Both the position numbers and the translations under genes were made by a program. From NCBI GenBank assembly GCA_049322355.1, contig JBMORG010000010.1, positions 62,001 through 126,000 of the forward strand: 64,000 nt of DNA. The letters are read 5' to 3'. This stretch comes from 0-14-0-80-60-11 sp049322355. Lineage in GTDB: Bacteria > Desulfobacterota > Desulfobaccia > Desulfobaccales > 0-14-0-80-60-11. Within the stretch, counting starts at the first letter, position 1. Every line of letters begins with the position of its first letter. This document shows, in pieces, positions 53,649 to 62,032 of the stretch. The notes under the pieces are model-generated. The model made no database searches and was not told where the DNA came from. It saw only the letters and a list, made by a program, of their open reading frames with translations.

Positions 53649-54725
53649 ATGGGCCCCACAGAGGATTTTTTCCTTTACCCGGAAGACACCGGCCAACTGG
53701 AGCGGCTGCTGGCCACCATCGAGTTTTCCAAGGCCTTGATAAGCGCCTATGATATGGAAACGCTCCTCACTGCCATCCTGGCCCGCATCAAGTCTATCAT
53801 CCCCGCCCGGAACTGGTCCTTGCTGCTCATTGACCCCCAGACCAAAGAACTTTATTTCGCCGTGGTGGTGGGAGTAGCCCCCGAAAAGGTGAAAGATATC
53901 CGCCTGAAGCCGGGGGAAGGCATTGCCGGAACCGTGGCCCGGATGGGCCTACCCATCTTCATCCCTGACGTGGACCAGGACCCCCGTTTTTCCGGCCGGG
54001 TGGACGCCACCACCGGCTTCGAGACCCGCTCCATCATCGCCCTGCCCCTGTTGGTCCGGGGAGAGGTCATCGGGGTGTTTGAAGTGGTAAACGTGGAAGA
54101 CGAAAAATTTTTCCGGGAAAAGTACCTGCCCCACCTGAACATCCTGGCTGACTATGTGGCCATCGCGGTGGACAACGTTCGCAACTTACAGAAGCTGGAG
54201 GCCCGCACCTTTATAGATGAGGTGACGGGTTTCTATAATACCCGCTATCTCATTCATGAACTGGACCGTCTCATTCCCCGGCATCTAAGCCAGGGTGAGC
54301 CTTTTTCCGTGGTATTTTTGGACCTGGACAACTTCAAGACAGTGGTGGACACCTATGGCCATCTCCGCGGCAGCGCGGTACTGGCCCAAGTGGCCCGGGT
54401 GATCCATGGAGTGCTGGGAGCGGACGACAGTCTGGTGCGCTATGGCGGTGATGAGTTCGTCATCCTTATGCCCGGACGGTCCTCAGCGGAGGCTTTGGAG
54501 ATCACCCGCCGGGTGCGCCTCACCCTCAACCAGATGGCTTTTCTGCAGGATGAAGGTCTGGAAATCAAGGTCACTGCCAGCTACGGCATCGCCACCGTGC
54601 CTCAAGACGCTGAAGACCGCGAAAAACTCCTGCTCATTGCCGACCGGGCCATGTTCGGCAGCAAAAACCGGGGCCGGGACCGGATCATGATGGGCCGGAA
54701 CTTGGTCCTGGTGGAGGATGAGTAA
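53649..54725 (+). CDS. GAF-GGDEF diguanylate cyclase
   Basis: 358 residues. GAF domain at about 25-180 (PGEGIAGTVARMGLPIFIPDV, ALPLLVRGEVIGVFEVVN), GGDEF domain at about 185-345 with DEVTGFYNTRYL, VVFLDLDNFKTVVDTYGH and the active-site loop RYGGDEFVIL. Converts two GTP to cyclic di-GMP. The place of the inhibitory RxxD I-site reads GADD, so product inhibition by that site is unlikely. No membrane segment; a cytoplasmic small-molecule sensor. Confidence 0.93.
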   Translation: MGPTEDFFLYPEDTGQLERLLATIEFSKALISAYDMETLLTAILARIKSIIPARNWSLLLIDPQTKELYFAVVVGVAPEKVKDIRLKPGEGIAGTVARMGLPIFIPDVDQDPRFSGRVDATTGFETRSIIALPLLVRGEVIGVFEVVNVEDEKFFREKYLPHLNILADYVAIAVDNVRNLQKLEARTFIDEVTGFYNTRYLIHELDRLIPRHLSQGEPFSVVFLDLDNFKTVVDTYGHLRGSAVLAQVARVIHGVLGADDSLVRYGGDEFVILMPGRSSAEALEITRRVRLTLNQMAFLQDEGLEIKVTASYGIATVPQDAEDREKLLLIADRAMFGSKNRGRDRIMMGRNLVLVEDE

Positions 54726-54889
54726 TACCGTTTTGGGTACTTTTCGATCACTTTAAACCCAATAGTTTTTTCGTTCCTCGTCGCCCTGACCCTTACCCCG
54801 GCCCTGATATAACTTTTGGCAATGGCAATATAGGATTCCATCATAAGCGAGGCGCCCCCAGGGGAGGGGCGCCCCTTGGATTTTACCGC

Positions 54890-56467
54890 TTAACGGCGGT
54901 AGCCTAAGATTTTTTCCACTTCGCCGGCATCCGCATCCATGACGTAAGGGATGCCGGAAACCTTGGCAGCCTCTTCGGTGAGGGCGCAAAGATCGTTGCG
55001 GTCGATGTACTTCAAAGCGAACTTGCGGGCCCCGGCCATGAACTGCTGCAACCCCTGGGTCATGCGGCTGATGTAACTGTACATGCCAATGGCGCCGGCG
55101 GGAATCCGGCCATACTCGTTCAGGGGGTAATCCCGGCGCAGGGTTGCGGCTTCGGCAAAGTGTTCCACGTAGGCATCCTTGCAGTCCCGTTCCTCCCGCA
55201 GGCACATATCTTCCAGCTTCCGCCCTTCGTTGGTGCCCACCATGGCCGCGGTCATGATGGAGCGGCCCATGCACACCAGCTTAACGAAGGGCGCGCCTAA
55301 AGCCAAACCCTTAAAGACATGGTCTTCCAGAGACAGGCCGCCGGCGATGGCGCAGTCCGGGACAAACTCGCCTTTCTGATGCAGGTAGTTGAGGTATTCG
55401 TAAAGCAGGCATTCGATGTAAACGGTGGGAATGCCCCATTCGTTCATCATCCGCCAGGGGCTCATGCCGGTGCCGCCGCCGGCGCCGTCCACCGTAAGCA
55501 GGTCGATCTTGGCCTGGGAGGCGAACTTCACTGCCCGGGCCAGGTCCGCGGGCCGGTAGGCTCCGGTCTTGAGGGAGACGCGCTTGGCGCCCACCCGGCG
55601 CAGGTGTTCAATGGTTTTATAGAATTCATCTTCATCCACCATCCCCAGGCGGGAATGGCGTTCGAATTCCTTGATGCCCTTGGCCAGATAGCGCTCTTCA
55701 GTGGCGGCGTCGGTGGGGTCGGGCAGGACGATGTAGCCCCGGTTCCGCAGGAGCTGGGCCCGCTCCAGGGTATGGAGCTTGACTTCGCCGCCGATGTTCT
55801 TGGCCCCTTGCCCCCACTTGAGTTCGAAGAACTCGATTCCCAGCTTTTCGATGACGTATTCCGGAACCCCCAGGCGGCCATCCTCCACATTGGCCTGGAT
55901 GATGATATCCCCTTTGCCCTGGTACCACTTTTTGAAGGTTTTGATGCGGCGCTCCATTTCCGGGGAGCGGATAACCCGGCCGCCTTTGATATCGGCGTGG
56001 GGGTCCATGCCGCAGACGTTTTCCCCGCATACGATAATAATACCGCTGATGGCGGCGCCGATGGCCATGGCTTCCCAGTGCACCCGGGCGATCTCGGTGG
56101 ATCCTAGGGCCCCGGTGAACGCCGGAAAGGATAACTTGACTTTGTCTTTTACGCCAATCTCACAGGAGACATCCACTGCCGGGAAAGTGGCGATATCCGG
56201 GTCGGCCTGGATGCCCACGGCGCCTACGCAGGTCCCGTGAATGTTGAAGTGGGAAAAATCCACGGGATAGTCTTTGTCTCCGCCGGCGGTGACGTTGCCG
56301 AAGGGCTGGGGGTAGAGCATCTCCCGGCCGCGAATGGCGGACCGGCCGATTTCACAAGGGCCGGGACAGCTATCCAGACAGGTGACACAGATGCCGGAAC
56401 CAGGGGAAGCTTTCACCCGGTTTTTGGTCAGAGTGGCGGGGCTGCGGTTAGGATTGCTGAGAGTCAT
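54890..56467 (-). CDS. FMN-binding glutamate synthase-family protein
   Basis: 525 residues from ATG 56467 (AAAGGAG eight bases upstream). Near the N-terminus a Cys cluster CVTCLDSCPGPC may bind an Fe-S centre. The rest is the glutamate-synthase central/FMN TIM barrel: FPAFTGALGS, IIVCGENVCGMDPHAD, ELKWGQGAKN and VDGAGGGTGMSPW. No amidotransferase or GltD is fused or adjacent, so ammonia source and electron donor are unclear and the activity may not be glutamate synthesis. Divergent from the regulator at 56801, which probably controls it. Confidence 0.88.
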   Translation of the reverse strand: MTLSNPNRSPATLTKNRVKASPGSGICVTCLDSCPGPCEIGRSAIRGREMLYPQPFGNVTAGGDKDYPVDFSHFNIHGTCVGAVGIQADPDIATFPAVDVSCEIGVKDKVKLSFPAFTGALGSTEIARVHWEAMAIGAAISGIIIVCGENVCGMDPHADIKGGRVIRSPEMERRIKTFKKWYQGKGDIIIQANVEDGRLGVPEYVIEKLGIEFFELKWGQGAKNIGGEVKLHTLERAQLLRNRGYIVLPDPTDAATEERYLAKGIKEFERHSRLGMVDEDEFYKTIEHLRRVGAKRVSLKTGAYRPADLARAVKFASQAKIDLLTVDGAGGGTGMSPWRMMNEWGIPTVYIECLLYEYLNYLHQKGEFVPDCAIAGGLSLEDHVFKGLALGAPFVKLVCMGRSIMTAAMVGTNEGRKLEDMCLREERDCKDAYVEHFAEAATLRRDYPLNEYGRIPAGAIGMYSYISRMTQGLQQFMAGARKFALKYIDRNDLCALTEEAAKVSGIPYVMDADAGEVEKILGYRR

Positions 56468-56637
56468 ATTACGCACTCCTTTGAATAGTTTTTTTAACTA
56501 TTAAGGAGGCGTATTGGTCCAAACATTAATAAAATGCAAGAAATGAACCAAATTATAATAAAATTAAATTTAACAGGGAATACAGCAGGTTATATTAAGG
56601 GAGGCTGAATTTTATAGTTAAAATAATTACAAACTTG

Positions 56638-56701
56638 TTAGTTTTACTAATATTACCCCCCAAATATGTTAAAAATCAAGTTTTTTATTAAGTAAAACTA
56701 A
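56638..56701. promoter_or_regulatory. Candidate operator, 11-bp inverted repeat
   Basis: TTAGTTTTACT (56638-56648) and AGTAAAACTAA (56691-56701) are perfect inverted arms 42 bp apart, in the AT-rich divergent region. Spacing of ~53 bp start to start is about five helical turns. Ten bases on, CCAGCGCTGG (56711-56720) is another perfect palindrome. Likely binding sites for the XRE-cupin regulator. Confidence 0.5.
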
Positions 56702-56738
56702 AAATCCTGGCCAGCGCTGGCAGCCAGCCCCATTGGCC

Positions 56739-56767
56739 TTGACGCCTGGACATGATTTCCATAAGAT
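56739..56767 (+). promoter_or_regulatory. Sigma-70-type promoter
   Basis: TTGACG at 56739-56744, 17-bp spacer, TAAGAT at 56762-56767; start GTG 56801 follows AGGGAGAAA. Confidence 0.65.
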
Positions 56768-56800
56768 ATTTATCATCTTATCCGGCCAGGGAGAAAAAAA

Positions 56801-58102
56801 GTGGGATCGGAAAAAATTCGGGTCCCCTCAGGGGTCAGCCGCCTGGACCTGCTTTTAGGCGGGCTATTCATCGGGGACAATGTGGTCTGGCATGACGATG
56901 CCGGCAGCCTGGCGCCTGTCTTCTACCTCAATTTTCTGCAAGCTTCACAACTGCAGGAGAAGCCCATAGTCTATGTCAGCTTTGACCGGTCTCCTAAAAA
57001 TCTGCTGGACAAGTTGGGAACCCTGGCCAATTATCCCGGTCTCATCATCCTGGACTGCTTTACCAAAGGCAAGGGCGGCGGCTCCGGCTTCTTTCTCAAA
57101 TTTTTTGAAGACCCGGAACCCGAGCCTCCCTGCCGCATCATCATGGTGGAGGAGCCTCGCAAGCCCGGGGAATTCGAGGCCCTCCTCTATGAAGTCCATG
57201 GGTCCCTCCAAGGAGATGTACGGTTTATTTTTGAGAGTCTCACCGGCATGCAGGAACTCTGGGGCAGCGAAGAACGGCTCCTCAATTTTTACTCCCATTC
57301 CTGCCCCCGGCTTTACGATTTGAACACCATTGCTTATTGGGTCCTGGAGAAGAACGCCCATTCCTCCCGGTTTCGAGCCCAGATCAACCAGATCGCTCAG
57401 GTGGCCATCGAACTGACCATTAAGCGGGGCACCACTTCCCTGACGATCTTGAAGGCGGAAAACCGCAGCACGGAAGAGTTCCACAAGCCCCATAATTACT
57501 GGACTAAAGACCTCACCGTGGTTTTTGACGATGACCGGGGGACCGGCGGCCGCATCGATTTGGGGCTGCGCCTCAAGGAATTCCGGCTCCGGCGGGGGCT
57601 GTCCCAGACCGAACTGGCCAAGCTGGTAGGGGTCACCGCCAGCACCATTTCCCAGGTGGAGAGCAATCTCATCTACCCCTCGCTGCCGGCTCTCATGAAA
57701 ATGGCGGAAGCCTTGGCAGTTGATCTCACCTCTTTTTTTGAGGATCGCCAGGAAGGCACGGGGCGCATGCTTTTTACCCCGGCGGACTCCGTGGCGGTGA
57801 AATTTGCCAATATGCCCGAGGGCGCCATCCAGGCCCGGCTGCTTTACCCGGTGGATGTCGATGTCAAGGTAGAACCATATCTTATTGAAATCTCCCCCAA
57901 AACAACACTGCCGGCCCACTTTTTTTTCCACAAGGGCGAAGAGGTTGGTTACGTTTTGTCGGGAAAATTGCAAGTGCGGGTAGGGAAAGGGGTGCACACC
58001 CTGAAAACCGGGGACGTCATTTACCTGACTTCGGAAATCCCCGGCGAATGGCGCAACCCGGGCCCTGCAGTGGCCCGGTTGCTGTGGATCAAGGTAAAGT
58101 AA
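56801..58102 (+). CDS. Degenerate KaiC-like domain + XRE HTH + cupin regulator
   Basis: 433 residues from GTG 56801. Residues 1-~235 resemble a RecA/KaiC-type domain (SGVSRLDLLLGGLFIGDNVVW, IVYVSFDRSPKNLLDKL, RIIMVEE) but the P-loop GxxxxGK(T/S) is replaced by HDDAGSLA, so ATP binding is probably lost. Then an XRE helix-turn-helix (~255-310: LRLKEFRLRRGLSQTELAKL) and a C-terminal cupin (~345-433: PAHFFFHKGEEVGYVLSGKLQV). The HTH-cupin half is a normal metabolite-sensing repressor/activator; the N-terminal half is an unusual addition. Divergent from the glutamate-synthase-like gene. Confidence 0.82.
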   Translation: MGSEKIRVPSGVSRLDLLLGGLFIGDNVVWHDDAGSLAPVFYLNFLQASQLQEKPIVYVSFDRSPKNLLDKLGTLANYPGLIILDCFTKGKGGGSGFFLKFFEDPEPEPPCRIIMVEEPRKPGEFEALLYEVHGSLQGDVRFIFESLTGMQELWGSEERLLNFYSHSCPRLYDLNTIAYWVLEKNAHSSRFRAQINQIAQVAIELTIKRGTTSLTILKAENRSTEEFHKPHNYWTKDLTVVFDDDRGTGGRIDLGLRLKEFRLRRGLSQTELAKLVGVTASTISQVESNLIYPSLPALMKMAEALAVDLTSFFEDRQEGTGRMLFTPADSVAVKFANMPEGAIQARLLYPVDVDVKVEPYLIEISPKTTLPAHFFFHKGEEVGYVLSGKLQVRVGKGVHTLKTGDVIYLTSEIPGEWRNPGPAVARLLWIKVK

Positions 58103-58237
58103 ATCAGCTTGCAACTCCTTGAAACAATTGGTTTTCAGGTGTAGGACACCCGTCCCTCCGCGTCCAGTTCAATGGAGCTGCGCACCACGCAACATCAATC
58201 ACCGTTACCAAGTTGCCGTCAAGAGGTAATTTTGAGT

Positions 58238-58276
58238 TGTCATTTTGAACCGAGCGAAGCGGAGGCAGGAATCTCG
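58238..58276. repeat. Half copy of the CATTCTGAG-family repeat
   Basis: TGTCATTTTGAACCGAGCGAAG and AGGAATCTCG match the left half of the full elements at 12930 and 52811. The 58103-58432 gap otherwise holds only this and the promoter at 58346. Confidence 0.6.
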
Positions 58277-58345
58277 CTTTTCTCCAGAACATTTGAGATC
58301 GCTTTGGGGACTTGGACAAAAGCTTTTTTTCAGTGGCAAGGTTTG

Positions 58346-58373
58346 TTGACATGGCAGGATCAGACATTATCAT
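58346..58373 (+). promoter_or_regulatory. Sigma-70-type promoter
   Basis: TTGACA at 58346-58351, 16-bp spacer, TATCAT at 58368-58373; serves the small lipoprotein at 58433. Confidence 0.55.
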
Positions 58374-58432
58374 TTAAATAATCTCGCCTTCTTAGGTCAT
58401 GGCAAATCTTAATCTCACAGGAGTGGCGTAAA

Positions 58433-58627
58433 ATGAAAAGACTAGGGATCTTGCTAATCGTGGCAATGTTTGGTTTGGTGCTTGCCTGCGGCGAAAAAAA
58501 GGAAGAGAAGGCCGCGGCCAAACCGGCGGCCCCCCCGGCCCAGAGCGAGAAAGTAGCGCCTCAGGCCCCGCCGGCAACACCTGCGCCCACTAAACCGGAG
58601 CACCCGAAGCAGGAGCATCCGAAGTAA
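58433..58627 (+). CDS. Small Lys/Pro/Ala-rich lipoprotein
   Basis: 64 residues: signal peptide with lipobox LVLAC, then a low-complexity tail rich in Lys, Pro, Ala and Glu ending in a repeat KPEHPKQEHPK. AGGAG lies upstream. Probably an envelope spacer or a peptidoglycan-interacting lipoprotein; no fold. Thirty bases before the transglutaminase gene, likely co-transcribed. Confidence 0.7.
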   Translation: MKRLGILLIVAMFGLVLACGEKKEEKAAAKPAAPPAQSEKVAPQAPPATPAPTKPEHPKQEHPK

Positions 58628-58657
58628 GATCTGTGCTCTTGACTACGGATTAAGGCC

Positions 58658-60031
58658 ATGCAAGGACCTTCCATGGGTTGGCGAACAGTACTGTCAGCGG
58701 CGGTGGTAGCTTGCCTGGTATTAGCGGGTTGCGGGCGCAATGAGGGGCAAGATGCACCTGGCGCGGCTGCCCCGCCTGCCCCCAATCCGGCAGCCACCGC
58801 CGATATCCAGGCGGGCATCGAGCGTCACATCCAGGAGCAGGTCAGTCTGGGTGGCGGATATTTCAAGCTTCCCTTCCGCAACCAGGAGCTCCGTCTCAGG
58901 CTGGTCCGGGTCCACACCGAATACCTGTCAAAGCTGGGTCCTGGCCGCTATTTCGCCTGTGTGGACTTGGTGGACATCAGCGGCGACGTGTATGATGTTG
59001 ATTTCTTTCTTGCCGGTGATCCCGCAGCGATGCGGGTCACCGAAACGACCGTCCATAAGATCAATGGCCAGCCCTTCTACGCCTGGGAGCAAAAAAGCGA
59101 CGGCACCTGGCAGCGCCTCCCCCTGAAAGAAGCCTCAGAAGGCCACCTCGGTGTCATCAGAGATCGGGACGAGTTCGAGTTCTTATATCGGGTTACGCTG
59201 CCCCAGATAGCCGATTCCGCCCGCATGTGGCTTCCTCTGGCGGCTACGGACTCCTTCCAGACAGTGGAGATAAAATCCATCAGCGCTCCGGGGAAGCAAA
59301 GCCTAGTGAAGGATCGGGAACACTCCAACACCGTCCTTTTCCTCGAACTTGGTCCGGAGGACAGCGGCAAAAACATCGAAATCCGTTATCAGGTAAAGCG
59401 CCTGGAGAAGGCCGCCTATGCGGCGCAGACACCGGACCAGAATAAGTATCTTAAACCGGAGCGTTTGGTACCGGTTAATGAGAACTTCCGTGCTATCGCA
59501 GCGCAGGTCGTTGAGGGCAAGACGGGCGACCTGGTGCGCGCCCGGGCGCTCTATGACCACGTCATCGACCGCATGCGCTACATGAAGTATGGCGACGGCT
59601 GGGGCAAGGGGGACGCAGTCTACGCCTGCGACGCCCGCACCGGCAACTGCACGGATTTTCACTCCTACTTCATTGCCCTGGCAAGGGCGGTGGGCATTCC
59701 GGCGCGCTTTGCCATCGGCGCGGCAATCCCCTCGGAGCGGAACGAAGGCGGGATAGACGGCTATCACTGCTGGGCGGAGTTCTTTGCCGACGGCAAGTGG
59801 TGGCCCCTGGACATCAGCGAGGGGAACAAATACACGAACCTGGCGACCTACTACTTTGGCCACCACCCGGCCAACCGCTTGGAACTCAGCCGCGGCCGCG
59901 ACCTTGTGGTTGAACCGGGGCCAACTTCAGGCCCGATAAATTTCCTTGCCTATCCGGTATTGGAGATAGGCGGCAAGCCGGTAAAGGCAGCGGTCGAGTT
60001 CTCCTTCACCAGGAGCAGCCGCCACCAGTAG
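58658..60031 (+). CDS. Transglutaminase-like lipoprotein
   Basis: 457 residues; lipobox LVLAGC after a long signal peptide (start ATG 58658 or Met6 at 58673). The transglutaminase-like core at about 285-400 has the triad Cys (RTGNCTDFHSY), His (DGYHCWAEFF) and Asp (WPLDISEG). The N-terminal ~250 residues are beta-rich, as in other bacterial TGase-like proteins. Periplasmic protease or amidase-type activity is likely. Follows the small lipoprotein gene. Confidence 0.88.
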   Translation: MQGPSMGWRTVLSAAVVACLVLAGCGRNEGQDAPGAAAPPAPNPAATADIQAGIERHIQEQVSLGGGYFKLPFRNQELRLRLVRVHTEYLSKLGPGRYFACVDLVDISGDVYDVDFFLAGDPAAMRVTETTVHKINGQPFYAWEQKSDGTWQRLPLKEASEGHLGVIRDRDEFEFLYRVTLPQIADSARMWLPLAATDSFQTVEIKSISAPGKQSLVKDREHSNTVLFLELGPEDSGKNIEIRYQVKRLEKAAYAAQTPDQNKYLKPERLVPVNENFRAIAAQVVEGKTGDLVRARALYDHVIDRMRYMKYGDGWGKGDAVYACDARTGNCTDFHSYFIALARAVGIPARFAIGAAIPSERNEGGIDGYHCWAEFFADGKWWPLDISEGNKYTNLATYYFGHHPANRLELSRGRDLVVEPGPTSGPINFLAYPVLEIGGKPVKAAVEFSFTRSSRHQ

Positions 60032-60150
60032 TCTGCACCAGCCTGACCGTGGCATCTAGCTGCGGGCCTGTAATCTCCAAGCAGTCACTCCTCGAACCCG
60101 CCGCTCTCTCATACCAAGTTGCGTTCATACAAGTAATTTATCGCTTGTCG

Positions 60151-60172
60151 GGGCGGACCTATGTGTCCGCCC
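60151..60172. repeat. Hairpin repeat (GGGCGGAC/GTCCGCCC), copy 2
   Basis: Perfect 8-bp stem, 6-base loop, between the transglutaminase and NifA-like genes; sister of 46599-46620. Confidence 0.6.
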
Positions 60173-60236
60173 TGGATGAGGACACACACGCATGCGCCCT
60201 CGGCTGTCCAATGAACAATGTTTTCAACCGGTGGAA

Positions 60237-61748
60237 TCACGCCGCTCGGAACCGCTTGGCCTCGATGGCGTATTGCTTGATCTTATAGCCCAAGATGCGC
60301 AGGCTGGTGTCCAGGATCTGGGCCGCCTGGCTCTGGTTGCCCCGGGTCTGGCGCAGGGCCTCGGTGATGAGCTCCCGCTCCAGGTGCTCCACCTGGGCCG
60401 CCAGACCCCGGCGGTCGCCCCCGACCTCCTGGCGCTGCAAGGTAGAAGGCAGGTGAACGCTGAGGATAGTATCTTCATCGCACACCAGCACGGCGCGCTC
60501 GATGATATTTTCCAGTTCCCGGACGTTGCCGGGCCAGGGATACTGCATCAGCAGATCCAGGGCCGGGGCCGACAGGCGCTTCACCGGCTTGCCGTGCTCT
60601 TCGGCGAACTTGTTCAGGAAGTGCTCCGAGAGGGCCGGGATGTCGGCCATGCGCTCCCTTAAAGGGGGGAGGTAAATGGGAAAGACATTGAGGCGGTAGT
60701 AAAGGTCTTCCCGGAAAGCACCGTTGGATACGGCTTGTTCCAGGTCCCGGTGGGTGGCGGCCAGGAGCCGCACATCGGCCTTCAAGGTGGTCGTGCCGCC
60801 CAGGCGGGTGAATTCCCGCTCCTGGATGACCCGCAGCAGTTTTAGTTGCACGTTGGGACTGAGGTCCCCGATCTCATCCAGAAAAATCGTGCCCTTCTGG
60901 GCCAATTCGAAGCGTCCCTGCTTGCGTTGCATGGCCCCGGTAAAGGCCCCCCGTTCATGTCCGAAGAGCTCGCTCTCCACCAAGGTCTCCGGCAGCGCCG
61001 CCAGGTTCACTTTGATGAACGGCTTGTCGGCCCGCAGGGAGTTATAATGGAGAGCCGAAGCTACCATCTCTTTACCGGTGCCGGATTCACCCCGGATCAG
61101 GATGGTGGCGTTGCTCTTGGCCACCCGTTCAATCATCTCGAATACTTCGCGCATACGCCCGGAAGTGCCGATAATGTTGCCCATCTGGTAGCGTTCCTGC
61201 AACTGCCCCTTGAGTTTCAGATTTTCGTTCTGGAGGCGTTCCTTCTCCCGGTCGATGAGCAGCAGATTGTTCACTGTCTGGGCTATGATGGACGCGATGA
61301 TGGTGAGCAGCCTCAGGTCCCGGTCCAGATCCAGGTCCTGGTGGAGCTTGTCCACGGACAGCGCCCCGATGGTCTTATGGTTGATTTTTATGGGTACGCA
61401 CAGAAAGGAGAGTTCTTCCTTTTCACGGGCGCCCCGGGACCGGGTCCGGTTCAGGAACAGGGGTTCCTGGCTCACCCGGGGGACAACTGCGGGTTCTCCG
61501 GTCTCCACAACCCGACCGGTGATGCCTTCCCCCAGCTTGTAACGGCCCCGGCGCCGGGCCTCGGCGGTGAGGCCGTGGGCCACCTCGATCTGCAGCTCCG
61601 AGGTTTCCGGATTCAGAATGGTGACGGTGCCCCGGCGCATATTCATACTTTGAGCCAGGATCTGAAGCACATATTGCAGACTCCGGGGCAGGGGACCCGG
61701 CGCCCCTAAGGTTTCCGTAATTTCGTAAAGGAGGTTAAGGTCATTCAT
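60237..61748 (-). CDS. NifA-like sigma-54-dependent activator (GAF-AAA-Fis)
   Basis: 503 residues. GAF domain (about 20-165) starting LNLLYEITETLG as in NifA; AAA+ domain (about 190-420) with Walker A GESGTGKE, sigma-54 loop GAFTGA, Walker B GTIFLDEIG and Arg fingers; C-terminal Fis-type HTH (NQSQAAQILDTSLRILGYKI). Drives open-complex formation by sigma-54 RNA polymerase. No nif gene is in the window, so the target may be nitrogen fixation elsewhere or another pathway. Probable promoter at 61793-61820. Confidence 0.92.
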   Translation of the reverse strand: MNDLNLLYEITETLGAPGPLPRSLQYVLQILAQSMNMRRGTVTILNPETSELQIEVAHGLTAEARRRGRYKLGEGITGRVVETGEPAVVPRVSQEPLFLNRTRSRGAREKEELSFLCVPIKINHKTIGALSVDKLHQDLDLDRDLRLLTIIASIIAQTVNNLLLIDREKERLQNENLKLKGQLQERYQMGNIIGTSGRMREVFEMIERVAKSNATILIRGESGTGKEMVASALHYNSLRADKPFIKVNLAALPETLVESELFGHERGAFTGAMQRKQGRFELAQKGTIFLDEIGDLSPNVQLKLLRVIQEREFTRLGGTTTLKADVRLLAATHRDLEQAVSNGAFREDLYYRLNVFPIYLPPLRERMADIPALSEHFLNKFAEEHGKPVKRLSAPALDLLMQYPWPGNVRELENIIERAVLVCDEDTILSVHLPSTLQRQEVGGDRRGLAAQVEHLERELITEALRQTRGNQSQAAQILDTSLRILGYKIKQYAIEAKRFRAA

Positions 61749-61792
61749 AAATCACTCTTGATTTTTCGCAAAAAGCGGATAAGCGCTAAGAT

Positions 61793-61820
61793 ATTATACC
61801 CTAAGGATTAATCTCATCAA
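61793..61820 (-). promoter_or_regulatory. Candidate promoter of the NifA-like gene
   Basis: On the - strand, TTGATG (61820-61815), 16-bp spacer and TATAAT (61798-61793), 45 bases before the start codon. Confidence 0.5.
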
Positions 61821-61823
61821 TTT

Positions 61824-61872
61824 CATTTTCGTATATTTTGCATCAAAATGACAACAATAATTTACGAAAATG
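61824..61872. promoter_or_regulatory. Nested inverted repeats, candidate operator/enhancer
   Basis: CATTTTCGTA (61824-61833) and TACGAAAATG (61863-61872) are perfect 10-bp inverted arms; between them ATTTTG-CAT-CAAAAT (61835-61849) is a second palindrome. They lie directly upstream of the NifA-like promoter and ~65 bp upstream of the mla promoter. Confidence 0.5.
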
Positions 61873-61934
61873 TGACCAATTCGCATTTTTCCAGGAATTG
61901 AAAGATTAGCCGGGCCGGCGAACTGGGCTTTCTC

Positions 61935-61963
61935 TTGACACTATCCCGATTTTTAGGTAATTT
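61935..61963 (+). promoter_or_regulatory. Sigma-70-type promoter of the mla genes
   Basis: TTGACA at 61935-61940, 17-bp spacer, TAATTT at 61958-61963, about 70 bp before mlaE. Confidence 0.7.
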
Positions 61964-62032
61964 TGAGTAGTTGGAATCAGAGGCGCGGCAATGTAACCAA
62001 TATCCCCACGTCTTCTAAGCGGTGACGTTTCC

